Positions 54,635 to 64,000 are shown, counted from the stretch's first letter. The stretch: DNA of 64,000 nucleotides from Mangrovibacterium diazotrophicum (GCF_003610535.1 NZ_RAPN01000005.1:186001-250000), one strand, 5' to 3'. A program made the numbers and translations. Notes: a model not told the origin generated them from the letters alone.

Positions 54635-56061
54635 TGGCAAGCAGAAACAACATATGGGCAAACCTTGACTGGCTGACGATTGGCATCTACGTGTTGTTGG
54701 TTTTTATGGGTTGGATTAATATTTACGCTGCTGTGTTCGATGAAGACCACGCCAGCATTTTGGACATGAGCCAGCGCTACGGTAAACAGTTGATCTGGAT
54801 TATTGCTGCATTTGTTTTAGCCGGCGTGCTCATTCTTATCGACAGTAAGTTCTACGTCTCCTTTGCCTACCCGATTTATATTGTCACCATACTTTTACTG
54901 GTAGCTGTCTTGCTTATCGGGTCCGAAGTAAAAGGGGCCAAATCCTGGTTTCAGATTGGCGGCTTCGCCTTTCAGCCCGCCGAAGTCAGTAAACTGGCAA
55001 CTGCCTTGGCCTTGGCAAAATTCACCAGTTCGTACAATTTTAAGATTGAAAAATTGCAGTCGATCCTCGTGATCGGGGCAATTATATGTACGCCTGTCGC
55101 GCTTATTTTCCTTCAAAACGACACCGGATCCGCCCTGGTATTCGGCGTATTTGCGTTTGTGCTTTACAGAGAAGGAATGTCGGGTGTTTTCCTTTTTATG
55201 GGTCTTTTAGTTGCCATTGTTTTCATCCTGACGTTAGTACTACAACCTCTTGTCACGATTGCGGTAATAACCGTTTTAGCGATATTGGCCAACTACTTCG
55301 TCAATCAGAAGTTTGTGGAAGCCCTGAAGGCACTCGGAATTTCGGCCAGTATATTCATGATTTTGTGGTTAACCAACTCGCTTCTTAAGCTTGAAATATC
55401 TTCCGTTCGCATTGCATTGTTCTCAGGGATCATCGCTACCATCATCTTTGCTGTTTATGCGTTGCGCCATCGATTAACCCAACTGCTGATAATTCTCGTA
55501 GTTTACATCGGGTTGATGTTTTTGATCTTCTCGGTCGACTACGTTTTCAATAATATTTTGGAACCTCACCAACGTGCCCGTATCGAAGAATTGTTGGGTA
55601 TCAAGTCCGATCCGTTGGGCGTTGGCTACAACGTGAACCAATCCAAAATCGCTATTGGTTCCGGTGGAATGTTGGGTAAAGGTTTCCTCAACGGAACGCA
55701 GACTAAATTCAACTTTGTGCCGGAACAAAGTACCGACTTCATTTTCTGCACCGTTGGCGAAGAATGGGGTTTCTTCGGCACAACAATGGTTGTCCTTTTG
55801 TTCCTCGGCCTGCTCATCCGGCTGGTCTTCTTAGCGGAACGGCAACGCTCGGTTTTCAGCCGCGTGTATGGCTATAGCGTGGCCTGCATCCTGTTCTTCC
55901 ACCTGGCAATCAACGTTGGGATGACCATCGGCTTGGCTCCGGTTATCGGTATTCCTCTCCCCTTCTTCAGTTACGGAGGATCTTCGCTCTGGTCGTTCAC
56001 CATCCTGTTGTTTATTTTTCTGCGTTTGGACGCCAGCCGAATGGAGAAACTGAGCTACTAG
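54634..56061 (+). CDS. rodA: SEDS-family peptidoglycan glycosyltransferase RodA
   Basis: 475 residues with about ten transmembrane helices. SEDS hallmarks: GGFAFQPAEVSKLATALALAKF, FLQNDTGSALVFG, QSKIAIGSGGMLGKGFLNGTQT with FVPEQSTDFIFCTVGEEWGF, and the final GIPLPFFSYGGSSLW. It polymerises lipid II with PBP2. The insertion between the middle helices (about 205-275) is longer than in E. coli RodA, as is common in Bacteroidota. It is the last gene of the operon. Confidence 0.96.
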   Translation: MASRNNIWANLDWLTIGIYVLLVFMGWINIYAAVFDEDHASILDMSQRYGKQLIWIIAAFVLAGVLILIDSKFYVSFAYPIYIVTILLLVAVLLIGSEVKGAKSWFQIGGFAFQPAEVSKLATALALAKFTSSYNFKIEKLQSILVIGAIICTPVALIFLQNDTGSALVFGVFAFVLYREGMSGVFLFMGLLVAIVFILTLVLQPLVTIAVITVLAILANYFVNQKFVEALKALGISASIFMILWLTNSLLKLEISSVRIALFSGIIATIIFAVYALRHRLTQLLIILVVYIGLMFLIFSVDYVFNNILEPHQRARIEELLGIKSDPLGVGYNVNQSKIAIGSGGMLGKGFLNGTQTKFNFVPEQSTDFIFCTVGEEWGFFGTTMVVLLFLGLLIRLVFLAERQRSVFSRVYGYSVACILFFHLAINVGMTIGLAPVIGIPLPFFSYGGSSLWSFTILLFIFLRLDASRMEKLSY

Positions 56062-56211
56062 AAGTATCTTGATTCCTTCGCGCAAATCGATATCCGAACA
56101 TCCTATTTGGCTTTAATTGATTCGTTTTGGAGAACCGATGTAAATAGATTTTTTGTATTTTCAGCTTTCAAACTCAACAACCTGAATCTGATTCAGCTAA
56201 ATCTAAATAGC

Positions 56212-58155
56212 ATGAAGTTTCTACAATCAAGCTTTATAATGGCGCTGTTAACATGCGCGCACTTCATCTCCAACGCACAGGCTGTGACAGTGAGTTCTCC
56301 CGATGAACAGATTAAAGTGACCATCGAAAATACTCAAAAGTTAAGTTACTCGGTCGACTTCAATGGACGGGAAATTATAAACACCTCTCCTTTAGGCTTC
56401 GAACTTAAGAACGAAGAAGACATGACGGGCAACTTCACGATTCAGAAGCAGCAAACGGAGTCTGTCAAAGAAACCTGGAAACCAGTGGTTAAATCAAAAC
56501 ACGCAATAGTTGAAAATAACTACAATGAACTGACTTTGGAACTGAAAGAGCAATCCGGAAGTGCGCGCCGAATGGATCTAATAGTGCGCACTTACAACGA
56601 CGGAATTGCTTTTCGCTACAAATTATACCGCTCCGAAAAAATCGGAAATCGTGAGATCACCTGCGAAAAGACCGGATTCAATATTCCGGGTGATCCAAAA
56701 TCCTGGATCGTTGAGTACGGTGGATACTCGACCTCGAATGAAGCCGAGTACTTCGAGCGAAAACTTAGCTACCTGACGGAACAGTCGATTGCCGGATTAC
56801 CGGTATTGATGGACTACGGCAACAATTGTTGGGTCGCCATTACAGAAGCAAATATTGACAATTACGCTGCTTTTTACATCGGTACAAACGGGCAGACAGA
56901 TGAGTTAACCACCAAGCTGGTTCCGATTCCGGGAGAACCGGAAAACGGCGTGAAAGTGCGGTTTGATGACGAAATCTGCACACCGTGGCGCGTGGTTATG
57001 ATTGGAGAAACTCCCGGCACATTGATTGAATCCGAGATCATTCAAAATTTGAACGAGCCTTGTCAAATTGAAGATCCTTCGTGGATTGAACCCGGCAAAA
57101 GCGCCTGGGATCATTGGTGGAGCGGGGAAGTAAAAATGGAGATGCCGGTGATCAAAGAATACATTGATTTCGCATCGGAGATGGGCTGGAAATACATGCT
57201 GGTTGACTGGCAATGGTACGGCCCTTTTAATTCGCAGGAAGCCGACATTACGAAATGGGCTCCTCAACTGGATATGCCGGAAATTATCAGCTATGCCGCA
57301 TCAAAAAATGTCAAAATTATCTTGTGGTTGTACTCCACCGACGTGAACCGAAATTCCGCCTATAAAGAGGCTTTCCCCTTGTATCACAAATGGGGAGTAG
57401 CTGGTATCAAGATCGACTTCATGGATCGGGACGACCAGCAGATGGTGAACTGGTACCACGATATTATCCGATGTGCTGCTGCAAACCAATTGCTGGTCGA
57501 TTTCCATGGCGCGTACAAACCCGACGGCATCATCCGCACCTACCCCAACATGATTACCCGCGAGGGTGTGATGGGCAACGAATACTACAAATTCTCGGAC
57601 AAAATGAGCCCGGAACACAATGTAAAACTTGCCTTCACCCGTATGTTACTTGGACAAATGGATTACACGCCCGGTGGATTTTTGAATGTAACCCGTGAGG
57701 ATTTTCAGCAAAAAACGCCAACTGTTGTTTGGAATACACGTGCAGCTGAGCTGGCCAAATTTGTGATTTACGAAAGCCCGCTAACAGTTGTTTGCGACCA
57801 TCCGAAGAACATTCTCGACCAACCCGGTTCCGATTTTCTGAAAGTTGTTCCGACCGTTTGGGATGATACGCATTTCATAGGTGGATATCCGGGCGATTAC
57901 ATCGCTTTGGCGCGGCAAAATGCAGAAACATGGTACATCGGAGTACTGAATAATAGCCAGGCCAAAGAGATTGTAGTGAAACTCGACTTTATACCAAAAG
58001 GAACTTACGAGATCGAGTTTTGGGCCGATTCAAAAAAATCGGACGAAATACCGACCGAACTAGTGCAGAAAACGCAATTCGTGAAAAGCGGCGATTCCAT
58101 TAATCTAAAACTGGCCAAGAACGGCGGGTACGTAGCTATCATTAAAGCGAAATAA
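56212..58155 (+). CDS. glycoside hydrolase family 97 protein
   Basis: 647 residues with a signal peptide (MKFLQSSFIMALLTCAHFISNAQA). The N-terminal beta-sandwich has VSSPDEQIKVTIENTQKLSYSVDFNGREII, typical of GH97. The barrel has YMLVDWQWYG, KIILWLYSTDVNR, GVAGIKIDFMDRDDQQMVNWYH and LLVDFHGAYKPDGIIRTYPNMITREGVMGNEY. A C-terminal beta domain follows. GH97 enzymes are periplasmic alpha-glucosidases or alpha-galactosidases; which one is not certain here. The start at 56212 opens the signal peptide. No SusC/D pair is nearby. Confidence 0.95.
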   Translation: MKFLQSSFIMALLTCAHFISNAQAVTVSSPDEQIKVTIENTQKLSYSVDFNGREIINTSPLGFELKNEEDMTGNFTIQKQQTESVKETWKPVVKSKHAIVENNYNELTLELKEQSGSARRMDLIVRTYNDGIAFRYKLYRSEKIGNREITCEKTGFNIPGDPKSWIVEYGGYSTSNEAEYFERKLSYLTEQSIAGLPVLMDYGNNCWVAITEANIDNYAAFYIGTNGQTDELTTKLVPIPGEPENGVKVRFDDEICTPWRVVMIGETPGTLIESEIIQNLNEPCQIEDPSWIEPGKSAWDHWWSGEVKMEMPVIKEYIDFASEMGWKYMLVDWQWYGPFNSQEADITKWAPQLDMPEIISYAASKNVKIILWLYSTDVNRNSAYKEAFPLYHKWGVAGIKIDFMDRDDQQMVNWYHDIIRCAAANQLLVDFHGAYKPDGIIRTYPNMITREGVMGNEYYKFSDKMSPEHNVKLAFTRMLLGQMDYTPGGFLNVTREDFQQKTPTVVWNTRAAELAKFVIYESPLTVVCDHPKNILDQPGSDFLKVVPTVWDDTHFIGGYPGDYIALARQNAETWYIGVLNNSQAKEIVVKLDFIPKGTYEIEFWADSKKSDEIPTELVQKTQFVKSGDSINLKLAKNGGYVAIIKAK

Positions 58156-58197
58156 AATTGCCTTTATTTTTACCAAACAGCAAAACCTTTACTGAAG

Positions 58198-58602
58198 TCA
58201 ATTTGCAGCCTGCGTAACTTTGATGCTATCAAAATAATCGCCGGCTTCCAGGTAAACAATTAATGTCCGCTCGGCTCCTGTGGTATTGGCATCCATGCTC
58301 ACAACGATCGTCGTCAAATCGCTGCGCTCAATCGAAAACTGATCTTCGTCTAACGTATATGGCGCAGAGCTGAGATCTAATTCTACGGCGTCATAATAAT
58401 AAATGTCGTCATCAAGAGAAGCGCCATACACCCACCACGATTCTCCTTCTGTTGTAATTGTCGCCGAGCCGCCGGTAGCAGCCAAACTAACTTCTTTAGT
58501 GGATAATTTAATAATGTCATCCCAGAGTCCATCCACCTGCTCTTCATTTGAACAGGCCACCAGTGCAAAGACACATCCAAGAAAAATAACAAGTTTCTTC
58601 AT
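58198..58602 (-). CDS. BACON-like domain lipoprotein
   Basis: 134 residues. Lipoprotein signal (CVFALVAC, about Cys17) and a single beta-sandwich: LSTKEVSLAATGGSATITTEGESWWVYGAS near the start and ERTLIVYLEAGDYFDSIKVTQAAN at the end, the BACON pattern. BACON domains are thought to bind glycans or mucins in Bacteroidota. It is convergent with the GH97 gene, 42 bases away, so a shared glycan role is possible but not shown. Confidence 0.75.
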   Translation of the reverse strand: MKKLVIFLGCVFALVACSNEEQVDGLWDDIIKLSTKEVSLAATGGSATITTEGESWWVYGASLDDDIYYYDAVELDLSSAPYTLDEDQFSIERSDLTTIVVSMDANTTGAERTLIVYLEAGDYFDSIKVTQAAN

Positions 58603-58754
58603 CGTCGGAATTTAGGGTTGGTGTAAATGCTTTTGCGTTGCTGTTTAGAATAGATGGTATTGCACCGGTTTAGTTGCGTCGAAATCGGATGTCTACGTTA
58701 TTTGTTCTATTGTTACTTCGAAATGGCATTCCGGAAATAAACAAATAGCCGAAT

Positions 58755-59216
58755 CTACAAATCTCTCCATTTTGCCTCACAGGACACTCGCTCGCCATCG
58801 TCGGTCGTATATTCTTCCAACGAGTCTTTTTTTGATTGCACACAGATGTACACCATTTCCACGTCGGAAGTATTACATAAACTTCGAACTCCCTCCGGTG
58901 CAACCCGAATGACACTCCCCTCCTGTATTGGGAAGCAATCGTCGTCGACCTGGTAATAACCTGCCCCACTCAAAATGATGTAGGTTTCTTCATCCTTATA
59001 ATGAAGGTGAAAATAGCCCAATTCGGTTTTCGGTGGTATTGTCGTAAACGAAATCTCAGTCCCTGAGGACAGCGTCGGCTCTTTCAGAAATACTTTTCCT
59101 TTCACCTCTTTTCCCGTTTTCGGATGGATCAGGGAGTAGGATTTCACATCTGCTAACCGGCCAATATTTATTGCCGTAAAATTCTTGTTTTCTGCAAGTT
59201 TCTTTATTTGCTCCAT
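58755..59216 (-). CDS. cupin-domain protein
   Basis: 153 residues, a single cupin barrel. The first metal-type motif is in ELGYFHLHYKDEETYIILSGAGYYQVDDD and the second in EGSVIRVAPEGVRSLCNTSD. Such stand-alone cupins bind metals and sugars or act as isomerases or dioxygenases, and no substrate can be assigned. Part of motif 1 (HLHxxxEET) is conserved, so a metal site is plausible. Confidence 0.82.
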   Translation of the reverse strand: MEQIKKLAENKNFTAINIGRLADVKSYSLIHPKTGKEVKGKVFLKEPTLSSGTEISFTTIPPKTELGYFHLHYKDEETYIILSGAGYYQVDDDCFPIQEGSVIRVAPEGVRSLCNTSDVEMVYICVQSKKDSLEEYTTDDGERVSCEAKWRDL

Positions 59217-59317
59217 GGCTTCGACTTTTTGTTTCCCGATGAATAGTCAAGTTACGAGCTTTCGCTCTGATTCCGGATAACACGGTGAGATTCTTAGCTT
59301 AAAATTAATCATATAAC

Positions 59318-59348
59318 AAAGCCCGGCAGCAGTTGCTAACCGGGCTTT
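59318..59348. terminator. hairpin between the transporter and cupin genes
   Basis: AAAGCCCGG and CCGGGCTTT form a perfect 9-bp stem around 13 bases. It is 84 bases after the transporter stop on the minus strand. The T-run is short, so it is a moderate terminator. Confidence 0.65.
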
Positions 59349-59431
59349 AAACCGAGTTCGATACCTTTTCTCCATCGGCCTTTTTAGAATCTCTTAAACG
59401 CAATATTTTTGAAGTTTTAAATCACTCCTAC

Positions 59432-60094
59432 CTAATGATGATGGTGGTGTCCATGATGTCCGTGCTCTTCTGCCTCTTCCATATCGAGTAACGATTTGCC
59501 GGTCTCCTTCAGCAAACCAACTGACCATTTAACGATGACCAATGAACTGAGAACAGCCGCGATCGTATCAATAAAGGGAATATCCCAGACCATTGCTGCG
59601 GTCAATCCCAAGATGGCGGATACACTGGTCAGAGCGTCGGCGATAACATGCAAATAAGCCGCGCGAATGTTGTGATCCGAATGGTCATGATCGTGATGGA
59701 GCAGAAAAGCACTGGCAATATTAACCGCCAATCCGATAATTGCGACCAGAATAGCTTCTTTGTAAACAATGGTTACCGGCGTGAAAAAACGCTCAACAGC
59801 CTCAACCAGGATTACAATGGCAAAAATCAGTAGCATTAAACCACTACTGTAGCCCGAAAGTGAGAGAATTTTATCGGAGTTTCCGGAAAACGAATCGCTC
59901 TTGTTAACTCTCCGGACAATCACGTAAGCCAGCCAACTCAACCCGATCGCCAATACATGCGATCCCATGTGGATGCCGTCGGCCAGCAGAGCCATCGATT
60001 TTGTAGTTAATCCAAAAATAATTTCGACGACCATGGTCACTGCCGTCAGCAAAACCACCCACATGGTTTTACTTTCGTGTTGATGTTTTTCCAT
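59432..60094 (-). CDS. cation diffusion facilitator, DmeF-like
   Basis: 220 residues, six transmembrane helices. Family marks: KTMWVVLLTAVTMVVEIIFGLTTKSMALLADGIHMGSHVLA (the metal-binding D/H helix) and FLLHHDHDHSDHNIRAAYLHVIADALTS, plus a His-rich C-terminus (EEHGHHGHHHHH). The pattern is closest to DmeF-type Co2+/Ni2+ exporters, but zinc cannot be excluded. The ATG at 60094 starts MEKHQHESK; the longer frame upstream (to 60157) is not typical of the family. Confidence 0.9.
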   Translation of the reverse strand: MEKHQHESKTMWVVLLTAVTMVVEIIFGLTTKSMALLADGIHMGSHVLAIGLSWLAYVIVRRVNKSDSFSGNSDKILSLSGYSSGLMLLIFAIVILVEAVERFFTPVTIVYKEAILVAIIGLAVNIASAFLLHHDHDHSDHNIRAAYLHVIADALTSVSAILGLTAAMVWDIPFIDTIAAVLSSLVIVKWSVGLLKETGKSLLDMEEAEEHGHHGHHHHH

Positions 60095-60189
60095 ACAGAG
60101 CGAATAAAGGTTTGGATTGGTGAAAGTAACCGCTTTCATTCGCCCCGTCAATCCCAAGATCTTGGGATTTTTTTAGATTTCCATGAAGC

Positions 60190-60393
60190 TCATTTTTTCC
60201 TATCTCTCCTTTTTCTTCGGTAATAAATGAGAAAGATGACCAAAGCAATCGGTATGACGAGATAGAGGATAATGTTGAATAAAGTTGGTGCAACGGGTTC
60301 GGGCACGGGCGGCGGATAATGTTCGGGCGTTTGAGCAAAAGCTACGACCATCCCCTGGAAAACCATCATCAAAGTTGTTAATTCGCGTTTCAT
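60190..60393 (-). CDS. small membrane protein
   Basis: 67 residues, not assigned to a family. A likely signal peptide (MKRELTTLMMVFQGMVVAFAQ) is followed by a proline-rich stretch (PPPVPEPVAP) and one transmembrane helix with a basic tail (YYRRKRRDRKK). It lies between two minus-strand genes, upstream of the cation exporter. Real by its layout, function unknown. Confidence 0.6.
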   Translation of the reverse strand: MKRELTTLMMVFQGMVVAFAQTPEHYPPPVPEPVAPTLFNIILYLVIPIALVIFLIYYRRKRRDRKK

Positions 60394-60502
60394 AGCTTCT
60401 CGTTTTATTGTTAGAACTCCTTATAACGAAGCAATTGAAACGGCCAGTTTGTTCAGTCAGCAACACTCCATTTCCGGATACAATCACGACACTCTTCTGC
60501 GT

Positions 60503-61105
60503 TTATTTGACCTTCTTCAAGATATTAACATCAAAACGCTGTTCCGCGTGCAATACCAATTCTTCAAAAAAACGTTCAAACAATTCTTTCAGCTCGGCAA
60601 AATTCCTTTCCAGCACAGCGATCGCTTCGTTGGTATGATCGGGCAGACTGGTGCGGTGCGCCATGATGTGCAACGATTGTTGAATACCGTCGAGCTGCGC
60701 ATATGACTCGAGCCGTTTGTGTTGAATAAGAAAAGGCAGGAAGCCTTTTACACGGTTTGGCAGTTGAAAAAAATTGGACAGCAAAACAGCATGCACATGT
60801 TTCGCGAATTGTCTAAGCGTGTAGGGCGAATATTCGCGCCAGTATTTGGCAAGAAAATGATCGAAAATAACATCGGTAACAATTCCGGAATAACGGCCGT
60901 AAGCCGGGCGAAAGAAATCGGCAGCTTCTTTCACTACCGGATGGGTATCGGTAAACGAATCAATCGCACGATGTAAAAGAATTCCCTTTTGGACGTCTTC
61001 AGAGTAACGCAGGTATTGTTGTCCTTTCACATAATCGCCAATGAAATTCCCCAACATCATCTCATCCGATTCACCCGACAAATATAAATGTGCTAAATAA
61101 TTCAT
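60503..61105 (-). CDS. acyl carrier protein phosphodiesterase-like protein
   Basis: 200 residues. The opening MNYLAHLYLSGESDEMMLGNFIGDYVKGQ and the later LHRAIDSFTDTHPVVKEAADFF are the AcpH pattern: a metal-dependent HD-like phosphodiesterase that removes 4'-phosphopantetheine from acyl carrier protein. Conserved His and Asp residues (HLYLSG, IDSFTDTH) are present. It is transcribed alone; whether it acts on ACP is inferred from the family. Confidence 0.88.
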   Translation of the reverse strand: MNYLAHLYLSGESDEMMLGNFIGDYVKGQQYLRYSEDVQKGILLHRAIDSFTDTHPVVKEAADFFRPAYGRYSGIVTDVIFDHFLAKYWREYSPYTLRQFAKHVHAVLLSNFFQLPNRVKGFLPFLIQHKRLESYAQLDGIQQSLHIMAHRTSLPDHTNEAIAVLERNFAELKELFERFFEELVLHAEQRFDVNILKKVK

Positions 61106-61156
61106 GACTTCTACATTCTTCTCCTTTCACGCAATATGCTTGCCGCGTATTTAAGA

Positions 61157-62071
61157 CTACTGCGAAACCTTCCCTTTCCGATTAAGGTAAGGAAGCTTTG
61201 CCGCGGAAATCAAAATTACTCCAAGCAACGTCAACAAACCGCCAACCAGCTGATGCAACAAAGGGAACGTCCCAAAATAAATAATGCTGCCAACCAACAC
61301 GAACACCACTTTCGTGCTTTGCACAATCGACGATTTCGACACTTCAATGTAATGAAACGAATAATAAATCAGCAACAACGCGATGAAGGGTCCCAAGGTG
61401 GCACCAATAGCAATGTTGACAAATGCACGAAACGGTATCTCGAACGACTGCCTGTAAAAAATAAACATGAGCAAGGAGAACACAAACAGCCAAATGGAAC
61501 GGTTTGTATTGATCAGCTCGGGCGACATATCACGCACATTTATTTTGACAACAATTGAAGCAATGGCTGCAAATATGCAATTCAACAACACAATGCCCGC
61601 ACCGGGAATAAAGAATTCAGAAATCGTCGTACCCCCTTGGTAACTTACGATAAAAGCGCCGATCAGGGCAAGCACCGCTCCAAAAGCTTCCATTGCAGTA
61701 AAACGCTCTTTCAGAAAAATAATTCCCATGCCCGTAAGCAATACCGGGTAAAGATTTCCCATGAAACTGGTCACTGCCGGATCAGGAATAATTTGGATGG
61801 ACAAAAAGAAAAAACTGGTTGTGATGATCTCTAAAATTCCGAGCGTAATCAGGGTACGTATTTGCCGTTTGCTCAATGCCCGCACATAGCGGTTATGTTT
61901 GCGGTAAAACAGCCAAACCAGATTCAGAAAAGCTCCGATGCCAAACCAATACATGCCGAACTGGCTCAGGTGCACCTCATTCAGCGCCGCTTTGCTGAAA
62001 ATGTAGATATTCGAAAAAGCAATGGTTGCAATCAGTGCGAACAGGTAGCCTTTCAGGTTTTCAGATTTCAT
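61157..62071 (-). CDS. DMT-superfamily transporter (two EamA domains)
   Basis: 304 residues, ten transmembrane helices as two EamA repeats (about 6-140 and 150-290), with SFMGNLYPVLLTGMGIIFLKERFTAMEAFGAVLALIGAFIV closing the first. Family members export amino acids, nucleotide sugars or other small metabolites; the substrate is unknown. The ATG at 62071 is chosen over an in-frame TTG three codons upstream. It lies downstream of gpsA but is cut off from it by a terminator. Confidence 0.9.
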   Translation of the reverse strand: MKSENLKGYLFALIATIAFSNIYIFSKAALNEVHLSQFGMYWFGIGAFLNLVWLFYRKHNRYVRALSKRQIRTLITLGILEIITTSFFFLSIQIIPDPAVTSFMGNLYPVLLTGMGIIFLKERFTAMEAFGAVLALIGAFIVSYQGGTTISEFFIPGAGIVLLNCIFAAIASIVVKINVRDMSPELINTNRSIWLFVFSLLMFIFYRQSFEIPFRAFVNIAIGATLGPFIALLLIYYSFHYIEVSKSSIVQSTKVVFVLVGSIIYFGTFPLLHQLVGGLLTLLGVILISAAKLPYLNRKGKVSQ

Positions 62072-62111
62072 TCGGGGCAATTTTGAAGCTTTGTTGATTT
62101 CAAATGTACAA

Positions 62112-62150
62112 AAATAAGAAAGGCCTCAACCCGTTTGGGATGAAGCCTTC
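62112..62150 (-). terminator. gpsA terminator
   Basis: On the minus strand GAAGGCTTCATCCC pairs with GGGTTGAGGCCTTTC (two mismatches), followed by TTATTTTT. It lies 46 bases after the gpsA stop. Confidence 0.8.
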
Positions 62151-62196
62151 TGTATTTCGAATAAAGAATTTTCTATTGAATACTCCCTTTTAATAC

Positions 62197-63192
62197 CTAG
62201 CGCAGTTTCTCAGTCAAACGACGAACTTCGGCTGCAGGATTCTCACCCTCATACAAAATATTGTACACTGTTTCGCAGATCGGTAGATTCACTTTGTACT
62301 CCTGGTTTATTTCGTGAATGGACTTGGTGGCGTAATACCCCTCAGCAACCATGTGCATTTCCAGCTGTGCGGTACGGGTTGTATAACCTTTTCCGATCAT
62401 GGTACCAAACGTCCGGTTTCTCGAGAACTGAGAATAGGCCGTCACCAGCAAGTCGCCCAAATAGGCTGAACTTTTGATGTCGCGCGTAATCGGGTGAACT
62501 TTGTCCACAAAGCGCTTAATTTCCTGAATCGCATTGGCAATCAGCACTGCCTGGAAATTATCACCATAACGCAGACCATGTACAATTCCGGAGGCAATCG
62601 CGATAATATTCTTCAACACCGAAGCGTATTCAGTTCCGAAAATATCGTCGGAAACATGCGAACGGATATACGGGCACTCCATTTTAAAGGCAAAATCGCG
62701 CGCACGGCGGATATCTGGACAAGCGATCGTCAGGTACGAAAGTCGCTCCAACGCAACCTCTTCTGCATGACACGGACCGGCAATAACACCAATTCGTTCG
62801 TAAGGCAACTTAAACTTTTGATTTAAGTATTGACCCACGATTTGGTTGCCTTCCGGAATAATCCCTTTGATGGCCGAAACAACATATTTGTTGGTCATTT
62901 CAACATTCAGTTCCGACAAAGAACGATCGAGGAAAGCCGACGGAATAGTCAACACCAGGACATCGTGTTCTTCAAAGGTTTTATTGATATCGCTGTAAAA
63001 GTCAATTCGATCAATATCAAACTCAACCCCTCTCAAATAACCGGGATTGTGCTTGAATCGTTTGAATTGCTCAATACTTTCCGGATTGCGGAAATACCAG
63101 CCAATACGATCAACATTATTCAGGAGTATCTTTGCCAGCGCTGTAGCCCAGCTACCACTCCCGACTATTGCTATTTTGGGTTCAGTAAACAT
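62197..63192 (-). CDS. gpsA: NAD(P)H-dependent glycerol-3-phosphate dehydrogenase
   Basis: 331 residues. Makes sn-glycerol-3-phosphate for phospholipids. The NAD-binding IAIVGSGSWATALAKIL lies near the start. Catalytic-lysine segments VSAIKGIIPEGN and TEYASVLKNIIAIASGIVHGLRYGDN follow, and the C-terminal helical domain includes YLGDLLVTAYSQFSRNRTFG. Length is normal. It starts 17 bases after the lysS stop, so the two genes are probably one transcript. Confidence 0.95.
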   Translation of the reverse strand: MFTEPKIAIVGSGSWATALAKILLNNVDRIGWYFRNPESIEQFKRFKHNPGYLRGVEFDIDRIDFYSDINKTFEEHDVLVLTIPSAFLDRSLSELNVEMTNKYVVSAIKGIIPEGNQIVGQYLNQKFKLPYERIGVIAGPCHAEEVALERLSYLTIACPDIRRARDFAFKMECPYIRSHVSDDIFGTEYASVLKNIIAIASGIVHGLRYGDNFQAVLIANAIQEIKRFVDKVHPITRDIKSSAYLGDLLVTAYSQFSRNRTFGTMIGKGYTTRTAQLEMHMVAEGYYATKSIHEINQEYKVNLPICETVYNILYEGENPAAEVRRLTEKLR

Positions 63193-63208
63193 ATTAACAA
63201 GGTCAATG

Positions 63209-64000
63209 TTAGGCGATCCAGTTAGTCACGTCTTCCATTGATGGATTTTCCAATCCAAGTTTATTTTTTTTGTTGTAACCGCAAAGGTCGTTAAACAACT
63301 TTCCGGCTTTTACATCTTTTAAGGCATCTACTTTTTTGAAACCCATTTTACGAAGGACATCAATCCAATCGGAAGGAATTCCTTTGGCTTCATATTTTTC
63401 ATCAGTATCAGCATCAGCTTTCTTCTCCGGCTTCATTTGCGGGAAGAAAAGTACATCCTGAATCGACGGGCTGTTGGTCATGAACATGGTCAAACGGTCG
63501 ATACCGATCCCCATTCCCGATGTTGGAGGCATGCCGTATTCCAGAGCACGAAGGAAATCCTGGTCGATAAACATCGCTTCATCATCTCCTTTTTCCGACA
63601 GCTTCATTTGATCTTCGAAACGCTCACGTTGATCAATCGGGTCGTTCAACTCCGAGTAGGCATTTGCCAGCTCTTTACCGTTTACCATCAACTCGAAACG
63701 TTCAGTCAGTTCCGGATGTTCACGGTGTTTTTTGGTCAGTGGTGACATTTCAACCGGATAGTCGATGATGAAAGTTGGCTGCACATAGTTGTGCTCACAT
63801 TTTTCGCCAAAAATTTCATCAATCAATTTTCCTTTACCCATTGTCGGGTCAGTTTCGATCCCCAATTTGTCACAAATTTCACGCAATTCAGCTTCCGATT
63901 TACCGGCAATGTCATAACCAGTATGTTCTTTAATCGCTTCGTACATTGTCACGCGCGGATACGGACGTTTGAAATCGATGATCTTATCACCAACCTGAAC
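63209..64000 (-). CDS. lysS: lysyl-tRNA synthetase, 3' part (runs off the window)
   Basis: The 5' end lies beyond the right edge; 263 C-terminal residues are seen, entering with [23 protein letters not shown]. Class II motif elements are visible: the ATP/lysine pocket with [27 protein letters not shown] and motif 3 [26 protein letters not shown]. After it comes a C-terminal extension of about 65 residues ([14 protein letters not shown], then [30 protein letters not shown]) not found in E. coli LysRS, but common in Bacteroidota. An internal GTG or ATG near 63950 should not be taken as the start. Confidence 0.95.
   Translation of the reverse strand, partial: VQVGDKIIDFKRPYPRVTMYEAIKEHTGYDIAGKSEAELREICDKLGIETDPTMGKGKLIDEIFGEKCEHNYVQPTFIIDYPVEMSPLTKKHREHPELTERFELMVNGKELANAYSELNDPIDQRERFEDQMKLSEKGDDEAMFIDQDFLRALEYGMPPTSGMGIGIDRLTMFMTNSPSIQDVLFFPQMKPEKKADADTDEKYEAKGIPSDWIDVLRKMGFKKVDALKDVKAGKLFNDLCGYNKKNKLGLENPSMEDVTNWIA

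Noticed and set aside
1-64000. tRNA, rRNA, tmRNA or prophage genes
   Set aside because: No T-loop-like sequence with matching acceptor stem, no rRNA stretch and no phage structural or integrase gene was found on reading the intergenic regions.

Overview
The window looks like a piece of a Bacteroidota chromosome, most likely a marine or sediment member of the Marinilabiliales/Prolixibacteraceae; the family-level placement is an inference. The signs are TAnnTTTG-type -7 promoter boxes with weak ribosome binding sites, a BACON-domain lipoprotein, a FISUMP lipoprotein, a GH97 glycosidase, a 'putative porin' barrel, a glycine-rich RRM protein beside a cold-shock protein, and a one-piece E1 alpha/beta 2-oxoacid dehydrogenase. 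No rRNA, tRNA, CRISPR array, prophage or intact transposase gene was recognised.

Layout. 0.4-8.5 kb: leuS, a small membrane protein, an SDR/DUF2867 oxidoreductase, a DUF4405 membrane protein with helical C-terminal modules, and a YitT-M23 peptidase pair. 8.5-16.5 kb is the accessory part. It holds small lipoproteins and hypothetical genes, an orphan histidine kinase and a membrane-anchored thioredoxin, separated by hairpin-rich and repeated intergenic DNA. 16.5-23.4 kb: a 2-oxoacid dehydrogenase operon (E2, E3, a four-helix-bundle gene, fused E1) facing its likely regulator, a GntR/UTRA repressor, with two copies of one operator between them. 23.8-26 kb: lysC, with an ARG-box-like pair upstream, then the RRM protein and cspA. 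26-35.7 kb: a multi-PAS kinase, a metallo-beta-lactamase-fold hydrolase, aroK, parC and parE (tightly packed), dps and an HdeD-like protein.

36-47.3 kb: a porin-MltF pair, a NUDIX hydrolase, a LolC/E-type permease, a flippase-like membrane protein, then rsmA-mgtE and a compact RimK module (retropepsin-like zinc protease family, RimK ligase, aspartoacylase-type deacylase). 47.3-56 kb: a MacB-type permease, purH and the complete rod-shape operon mreB-mreC-mreD-mrdA-rodA. 56-64 kb: GH97 glycosidase, BACON lipoprotein, cupin, cation-efflux transporter, ACP phosphodiesterase-like protein, DMT transporter, gpsA and the 3' part of lysS, which runs off the right edge.

Most of the window is housekeeping. 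The observations most worth following are regulatory or structural: the paired GntR operators (22.4-22.5 kb), the four-helix-bundle gene enclosed by inverted repeats inside the dehydrogenase operon (19.0-19.5 kb), the two ARG-box-like sites 21 bp apart before lysC (23.6 kb), and the single-gene segment bracketed by near-identical 36-bp direct repeats (13.86-14.62 kb). No clearly new multi-gene system was found.
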